DNA from: Camellia lanceoleosa
Taxonomy: Eukaryota; Streptophyta; Magnoliopsida; Ericales; Theaceae
Direction of reading: 5' to 3'
DNA: 64,000 bases
Assembly (NCBI GenBank): GCA_025200525.1
Contig: JANUSC010000379.1
Coordinates: 62,001-126,000, forward strand
The notes beneath the pieces are model-generated. The model did no database searches and was not told the DNA's origin. It worked only from the letters and a program-made list of their open reading frames with translations. A program made the position numbers and the translations under genes. This document shows, in pieces, positions 57,926 through 64,000 of this stretch (the stretch's first letter is position 1; each line of letters opens with the position of its first letter).

Positions 57926-60830
57926 ACCTGATACACTGTACGTACTTCCACATTCACTTCACAAGCTAATAGTTCTATTTTATTTTTTGTTTTTTTTTTG
58001 GTCTGTCTATATTGATCATAAGGTTGGCTTTGAGTAATGATATACAAATAATAATATTTTGAATTTTTTTTGATTTGTTTTTTTAAAATATTAAAAAATA
58101 TTTAAGAAAATTTATTTTTTTATTTTAAATATATAGTTTTTATTTGAATATTTTTTATTTTTTTATTTTAAATATTTTATTTTATTTTGTGAATATTTTA
58201 ATTTTTTTAATTTTAATATTTAAACTTAAAACACAACTCCACACTCAAATTGTAACCAAACACATAACTCAAAACTCAATTTAAAATCTATTTTCAAAAT
58301 TCATAACCAAACATATAGTTTGAAACTCCACGCTACATTCAAAACCCCACACTCAAATCGTAACCAAATACATAACAAAAAAAATTAAAATATTTAAAAA
58401 TATATTTATAAAATAAAAATTATATATTTAATAAAAAAATTAAATTTTTAATATTTAAAAAAAATATAGCACACTAATGTATGAAATATAGTGCACATAA
58501 AAACAAATAAATAAATATTTAAAATATAAAAAAATTACCCTAAAACAATAAAATTAAGAAATCTTTTAAATATTTAAAAAAAAATAAATTCAAAAGATTT
58601 CAAAATACAACTCAAACAAAACTCTTTTCAAAACTCATAACCAAACAAATTTTCTCTTTTCAAAACTCATAATTCAAAATACGACTCCACACTCAAATCA
58701 TGATTCTAAAAATAATTTCATAAAACAAAATATAAAAAAAAAATTATTATTTAAAAAAAAAAAAAGATTTTTAGGTTGTGTGTTTAGTTATGAGTTTTGA
58801 AATTTTTTTATTGGAATCATAATTCCAAAAGAGAACCAAACGCAGCCGTAATTATCCTAAACAATTTTTTTTTTTATATTTTATTTCTGAAAGGAACTTG
58901 CATAATTCGAGAATTTATAATTCTTCATTTTGATGAATATGTTTGTTATTTGTGTTTGAAGTTCAGTATTTCTAATGGTTAATGGTTTGCACAATTCTTG
59001 TTATGCCTGCAAGTTGAATTTTTCCCTGTCAGAAACTTGTTTAAAGGACTATCGATGAAAACCAAAACCTTCTCTACCTTTTAATTTTTTTGGTATAAAG
59101 TACTACAAGTTTGCATAAATTTGCTATTGAGTGCATTTTACTTGGTGCTGTGTTTGTACATTTGACCATGCTTGTGCTCTGTTGAGTTACATCAATGCTG
59201 GATTTCTTACATTTTTTAGTTTTATCCTTTCCATAAGTTTTTATATTTTATTTATAAATTAATTTTTTTATTACTTCATATTTCAGTAATTTAGAAGTTA
59301 ATTTTCCTAAGTTGTAGCATACTATTTTAAGGTCATTGTATATCATGTTTTCCAACTCTCATTCGTTTTCTTTCTAGTCAATGACAATGAATACATGGTT
59401 TGGTCTTCTTGCATGGCTTTTAAATAACTCTCAATCTTGGATGTCCAAAAATGTCCAGGATGGATCAATGGGACATCATTGAGGAATATCTATGATGTTG
59501 ATGATCTTTTACCATGATGTTGAAGTAAATGTGTAACCCTCTCAGCTTCAACTTTCAACTTTTACAGGTAACTTTTTACATTAGTTTGCTGGTCTTATAG
59601 AGTTCTTTTATTGCTAAAATTGGAAGTGAAGCACTCAGAACTGTTTTTGACATTCCATGATTTTGAATTAAAACAATTCTGATGATGCAACTTGGAGGAA
59701 TTGAAGTTGGATAAAAAAGATTGAGGGAAAGCTCTATAATAAAGTTCTGCTTTTTAACTTAGAATAAGACCAATCCAATTTTTTCTTGGAGTAACACATA
59801 TTATGTGGAGATTCTTCTTTTTTTTATTTTTTTTTTCGTTCCAGCTATTGGATTGTTGAACATATTTGAATGTCAATGTTCTACATTAGAAACATGTTTT
59901 TATGTGACTCAATTATGTTCTTGTCATAATTAGCTAAAAATTTGTGTTATGTAATGCTCTTTTTTCAGGAAAACGTGTACTTGTTGGTTCCTTTTCTAAG
60001 AAAGAGTGTACTTGTTTTTCATTTAATATTTTGCTTTTCCATATGGATACAGGAACTTGTGTTATTATTCTTTCTAGTTTTACTGGCACTTTGTGCATTA
60101 GTTTGCTGGTCTTATAAAGTCAACACATTTATCAATTTCTTATTGCTTGCACTCAAGATGCTTTAACATTACATGCTTGTGAATTAAAACAGTTTTGAAT
60201 ATGCGTTAGATAACATAAATCAGAGGTAATGCTCTCTTTTTTGCATTGCCACTTCTCAAGTTCTGTGACAATTTCCACAGAGTTCGGCTTATAGCTTAGA
60301 AGAAGGTCAAACCAATCTCTGTGACCTGGAGTCAATTCACTTTTTAATCAGTTAAAATCTTGTTACCTCAGTATTGATTAGTTATTTAACAAAATACATA
60401 AAGACCAGGACTTGATTAATGCATTAATTGTGAAAGGGAAATATCATCCCTCAATGTCAAAAAGTATTTTTTTGAGAAAATTACTAATTAGTGGTAATTT
60501 GAGAAAGTAATTACATATTTATTATATAAAAAAAAAATAGTTATAATTATAGACTTCACTACTTATTTGTAATTATTTTTTAAATTTTACATTGATACGA
60601 AATTTTCACTATTTTCTTTCCCTCTTGGATATCTTCTCTTATGTTTACCTCTTTTTGTTCTACCTTTTCTTTTTTTTTTTCCTTTATTTATTTATTATCT
60701 AAACTGCCATTGGGTCTTCACATCACAGCACAACGATCATTCTGTCATAGTTTCCGATGTAGCTCCATCTCCAGTGGAGAATAGAAAGCAAATTTAAGAG
60801 AAGATAACCTTTCAAATTATGCCGGTACAT
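57926..60830. other. 3' flank of the NLR gene, no second gene seen
   Basis: 58,040-58,850 is very AT-rich with repeated CTCATAACCAAACA/AACTCAAAACTC words. It ends CCAAACGCAGCC, so it may hold a decayed MITE. 58,980-60,720 is less monotonous and may include 3' transcribed sequence, but I find no exon with a recognisable protein. CT-rich and T-rich tracts occur near 60,640-60,700. Confidence 0.45.
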
Positions 60831-63176
60831 GATTTAGCTACACATCTTCATTCTAAATGGCCTTGTGGTAAATGGTACTCAAATTATGGCTGTACCACCA
60901 AAAATTGTTGCATCTAGATAAAAATTGAAAATCTAAGAAAAGATGCTCCTCTCTCTCTCTCTCTCTCTCTCTTAAATTGGGCTTTAATAGTGTAGAGTAT
61001 GAGCTCTAAATCAGTAGTGGGCTTTTTGTTTTTGGGGGAAGTGGATTTTTATAGAAACCCTCATATTTCTAAAGTAATGTTGTCAAGAGCACAAGACATA
61101 TTAAGCAGAACACTAGCATGGTTAAAGTAGTGTTAAATATGTAAACATGAATTCATTTTCTATTCCAAATCCATTCAGGGCGTGTCGTTTGCTTCTCTTG
61201 CCCTGATTGAGGTTTTCCTTTCAATCCCAAAAGTGATTCTTGAAAATAAGTCCTCATTTGTGACACTACAAGGTGCTTTCATGTTGCATTTCTTGCTAAT
61301 GTGATGCTTTAAATTTGCATTTATTGGAAGCTGATCTTTTTCGTCATATGTGCATGTTAAGCTATGGACTATTGTGCTGTTACTACTGCATTTTAATTGT
61401 TTGCTTCACTCCTTGCACTAGATAGCGTTCAACTTGGGTTTCTACCAAGAAATGTTGCAAAGTGGGTTGCTCCTTTATCGGATAGTGGCTTATTCAGGTT
61501 TTCTGGATATGTTTATTCAAAAGAAGTCCTTGTGACCGCTTTAGAAGGAAGCACCAGCATAGTACAAATGATCACAGGTGATGTTAAGTCATATACTGGA
61601 TCCTTTCCTATTGTAGCTTATTTACCATGATAGTATGTTTATGCCAAGTTTTGGTGGTGTTATGTTGTGCAGGGACCTGCCTTTTCAGACATATCAAAAG
61701 TAGTGCAATCTAAACATGTTTCTGCAATATGTTCATTAGTTGCATCAATTCAGAGGTCTACAGGCCTCTAGCAACTTGAAGAGGTAATAGTGATGAAGTT
61801 TGTGAGATTATAGTTTTTCCTTTAGTATGTAGGAACATTCAACTGTGGTGTGATTTGTGATTGGGAGGGTTGCATTGGAAAACTAAATCATATGTTGTAT
61901 TGTTTTGGGGCAACCTATGTAATTTTTGGAGGTTTTCTCAAATGCAACTGGGAGAAGTTGGAGCATTTAGATCCAAGGAGACCATGGCCTTCCATGTTCC
62001 CGCATCTCTTGTTCACAGTTTCTTACTGTTCTAATGAGAAACCTATTTTGCACGCATGGGCACTTTTTATGTGTCCGTCACGTGTTAATTCATCACTTTG
62101 TTGTTGGAAGATTTGGATTTGCATATATTTACTTTATGAATGCACAACTCATTTTATGTTTTGAAAATTGTTAATAAAATATGGATTAGTTTGTAAAACA
62201 TGGTACAAAAGATTTTGAGTCTAGGTTTTGTCTATGCACAAAAAACTTCTCTTATTTATTTATTTATGTTTTTTTCCTGTTTAGCAAAAATGTATTTGTT
62301 ACACGGTCTTAAATAAAACTCAACCCCAAAAGCTAACTATTGAGGTGGGGTGCCCTCACACTTATATACTTCACATTACTTTAGTACCCAAGCGATAGGA
62401 GACTTCGCTTCACAACATTAAGATTTCTCTTATTTTTAACATTAAAGTTTCCATCAGATTTTTACGTGCCTCTTCATGGTAAGTAATGAGAAAATGTGCT
62501 ATGAAATTACCTGGGCAAGCACAAGCATCTTAAATTGGTGACTACTTGGAAGTTGTATATTATTAAACTAAAAAGGAAAAAATCAAAGTGCTAAAGATTG
62601 GGATTATGGATCAAAGATTAGAAAAAGTTCAATCTGAATCATGTTAAAGCTACCAGTTCTCCTAAAAATTCAATATGATTAATATGTATTTGTTCCTGTC
62701 CTCGAAACAATCGTCTTATCCTTTTGTTCCCTTAAGTTTGACATTTATCTTCTTTTTGTTTCTTTTGTTTGTATCAAGTTTTATTGTTTGTATCACGTTT
62801 TCAGTTGTTACAAATGACCAGAATATTTGGAAACTGATTTTATTTTTGGTGAGTGTTTTCTTGTATAATACTAGACTCTTCTCCAGCAATTTGAAATATA
62901 TTTCTCTCAGTATACTTATCTGTTCTATTGTCAAGGTTCATCTTCAATTGGGTCAGTCACTCCACAGTTTTTAGCTGCATTTTCAGCAGCATCTGGAAAG
63001 ACATCAGTGCAGTTCTTAGAGTCTGAAGAGTCTGATCCAGATGTAAGTAACTTTTACTATTTGCAGTTCATGTGGCATGAATCAAAATTTGAAATACTCT
63101 AATATTTTGATTCAGTAGTTCATTCATTATTGGTCTTTACAATAGGGCTGCTAGAGTGCAAGTCGAGAGATAAGAA
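60831..63176 (+). pseudogene. TDP1-like gene, partial copy 2 (exons 6 to 10)
   Basis: Alignable with about 8,524-11,790. The exons correspond to 61422-61577, 61673-61783, about 62794-62848, 62936-63042 and the start of exon 10 near 63146. Exon 9 here keeps the frame (SIGSVTPQFLAAFSAASGKT) that copy 1 has lost. Breaks are an 11-bp shorter end to exon 6, TAG at 61769-61771, loss of the exon 8 acceptor (CAG to CAC) with a TGA at 62815-62817, and a TAG in exon 10 (GGCTGCTAGAGTGC). A copia retrotransposon cuts exon 10 at 63177. It lacks exons 1-5, so it was never a full gene here, or lost its front. Confidence 0.85.
60950..60972 (+). repeat. CT microsatellite
   Basis: A (CT)n run in the intron, longer than the matching run at 8,641-8,657 in copy 1. 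It is a simple length difference between the duplicates. Confidence 0.85.
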
Positions 63177-64000
63177 TGTAAGTTTTCTGAATAAATCTAT
63201 ATATTCAATTGTGTAATTGATTTACAAAGAGGCATCAATTATATAGCCCTAATCTATGACAGAAAAAAGAAATACAAAGAAAAGGAAATTGCCTAATTCT
63301 TAATATACCTAATTCCTAATATACAATATATACAATATATATTCTTACATCCTCACTCAAACTCAAGGTGTTTTAGCAGAAAACACTGAGAGTTTGCTAA
63401 GAAGAAACTGAAACCGAGCGGTAGTGTGAGTCTTAGTGAAGAAGACCGCAAGTTGCAAAGCCGAGGAGACAAAAGGAAGTGAGATAGAGCCAGACTGCAA
63501 ATGTTGGCAGACAAAGTGACAATCAATCTCAATGTGTTTCGTCCGTTCATGGAAGACAGTATTATAGGCAATCTGAATAGCACTGCGGTTGTCACAATAG
63601 AGGGAGGTCGGAGAAGACTGAGGTACACCTAAATCAGAGAGAAGACAACAAAGCCAAATAAGCTCAGCAGTAGCATGAGCCATAGCACGGTGCTTAGCTT
63701 CGGCAGTAGAGCGAGTAACAATAGTTTGTTTCTTACTTTTCCAAGAGATCAAGAAATCGCCAAAAAACATACAGAAATCAGAGGTGGACTTGCGATCAGT
63801 AACATCACCAGCCCAATCAGAATCAGCATAGGCCACCAAGTCTAAAGATGAAGTAGATGACAACAGCAAGCCCTGAAAGATGGTACCCCGGAGATAGCGA
63901 AGAATACGAACTAAAGCAGCCCAATGGGTAAAGCGAGGAGCATAAACAAACTGACTAACCACATAAACAACAAAAGTAAGATCAGGGTGAGTGACAGTCA
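63177..64000 (-). mobile_element. Ty1/copia retrotransposon, 3' part (runs off the window)
   Basis: The 3' LTR is 63177-63349 (173 bp), with ends TGTAAG and CTTACA. On the minus strand the purine-rich TTGAGTTTGAGTGAGGA lies just before it as polypurine tract. The RNase H end of the polyprotein precedes that. The element is inserted antisense in exon 10 of the TDP1-like copy 2. The 5' LTR and target duplication on the other side lie outside the window. Confidence 0.92.
63363..64000 (-). CDS. Copia polyprotein, C-terminal RNase H part (partial)
   Basis: Open from the right edge to the TGA at 63363-63365. It starts with the end of the reverse transcriptase (THPDLTFVVYVVSQF, RYLRGT). RNase H follows with VAYADSDWAGD, STSDFCMFFG, WKSKKQTIVTRSTAEA, YCDNRSAIQIAYN and HERTKHIEIDCHFV. 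These are the standard copia landmarks with catalytic acidic residues kept. Two departures are EAKHRAM in place of the usual EAEYRAM, and LQLAVFFTK in place of QLADIFTK. They may be early decay or family variation. The last residues run to the polypurine tract, as expected for a complete 3' end. Confidence 0.9.
   Translation of the reverse strand, partial: TVTHPDLTFVVYVVSQFVYAPRFTHWAALVRILRYLRGTIFQGLLLSSTSSLDLVAYADSDWAGDVTDRKSTSDFCMFFGDFLISWKSKKQTIVTRSTAEAKHRAMAHATAELIWLCCLLSDLGVPQSSPTSLYCDNRSAIQIAYNTVFHERTKHIEIDCHFVCQHLQSGSISLPFVSSALQLAVFFTKTHTTARFQFLLSKLSVFSAKTP

Noticed and set aside
1..64000. CRISPR array, operons, bacterial ribosome-binding sites or riboswitches
   Set aside because: The window is plant nuclear DNA. 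The regularly spaced repeats are minisatellites or transposon arms, not direct repeats with unique spacers.

Overview
The window is nuclear DNA from a flowering plant, most likely a woody eudicot. It is AT-rich, has spliced genes with GT-AG introns, an intronless coiled-coil NLR resistance gene, and dense transposon nesting (LTR elements, LINEs, Mutator-like elements, hAT- and PIF-like MITEs). I cannot name the species. Only one gene looks intact. All boundaries were read by eye. Protein names come from recognised motifs, without database searches.

Region 1 (1-23,000). Positions 71-15,466 hold the 3' part of a multi-exon plus-strand gene. It encodes a plant tyrosyl-DNA phosphodiesterase (TDP1)-like protein of the type that carries an N-terminal FHA domain in Arabidopsis; that N-terminus would lie left of the window. 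Exons 1-6 are open. Later exons carry stops and frameshifts, so the copy looks like a pseudogene. Its introns hold a LINE, a hAT MITE and other MITEs. Its last exon and 3' flank are duplicated at 21,108-22,930. Between these lies a 2.45 kb near-palindromic Mutator-like element (17,434-19,888) whose arms contain an array of small hairpins, a tRNA-derived relic each, and, in one arm only, a nested second Mutator-like insertion.

Region 2 (23,000-38,000). This is a nest of LTR retrotransposons. The outer plus-strand element (23,733-37,826) carries a fragment of a pentatricopeptide-repeat gene. A 2.66 kb solo LTR sits in its left LTR. A minus-strand Gypsy remnant with a gag relic sits in its interior, and a 4.64 kb solo LTR sits in that remnant. 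Both solo LTRs have perfect 5-bp target duplications.

Region 3 (38,000-53,900). MITEs are followed by about five degenerate copies of the sequence just upstream of the resistance gene. Three of them share one breakpoint, which in the gene lies about 75 bp before the start codon. Several copies are split by transposons, including Mutator-like elements with 9-bp target duplications, and one Pack-MULE-like element (49,684-51,315) sits between copies, inside a MITE. Intact sibling copies show what the empty sites looked like.

Region 4 (53,900-64,000). The window has one intact gene, a 1,283-residue CC-NB-ARC-LRR protein (54,074-57,925). It is followed by a second degenerate copy of the middle of the TDP1-like gene (60,831-63,176). 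That copy is cut in exon 10 by a Ty1/copia retrotransposon, which runs off the right edge on the minus strand.
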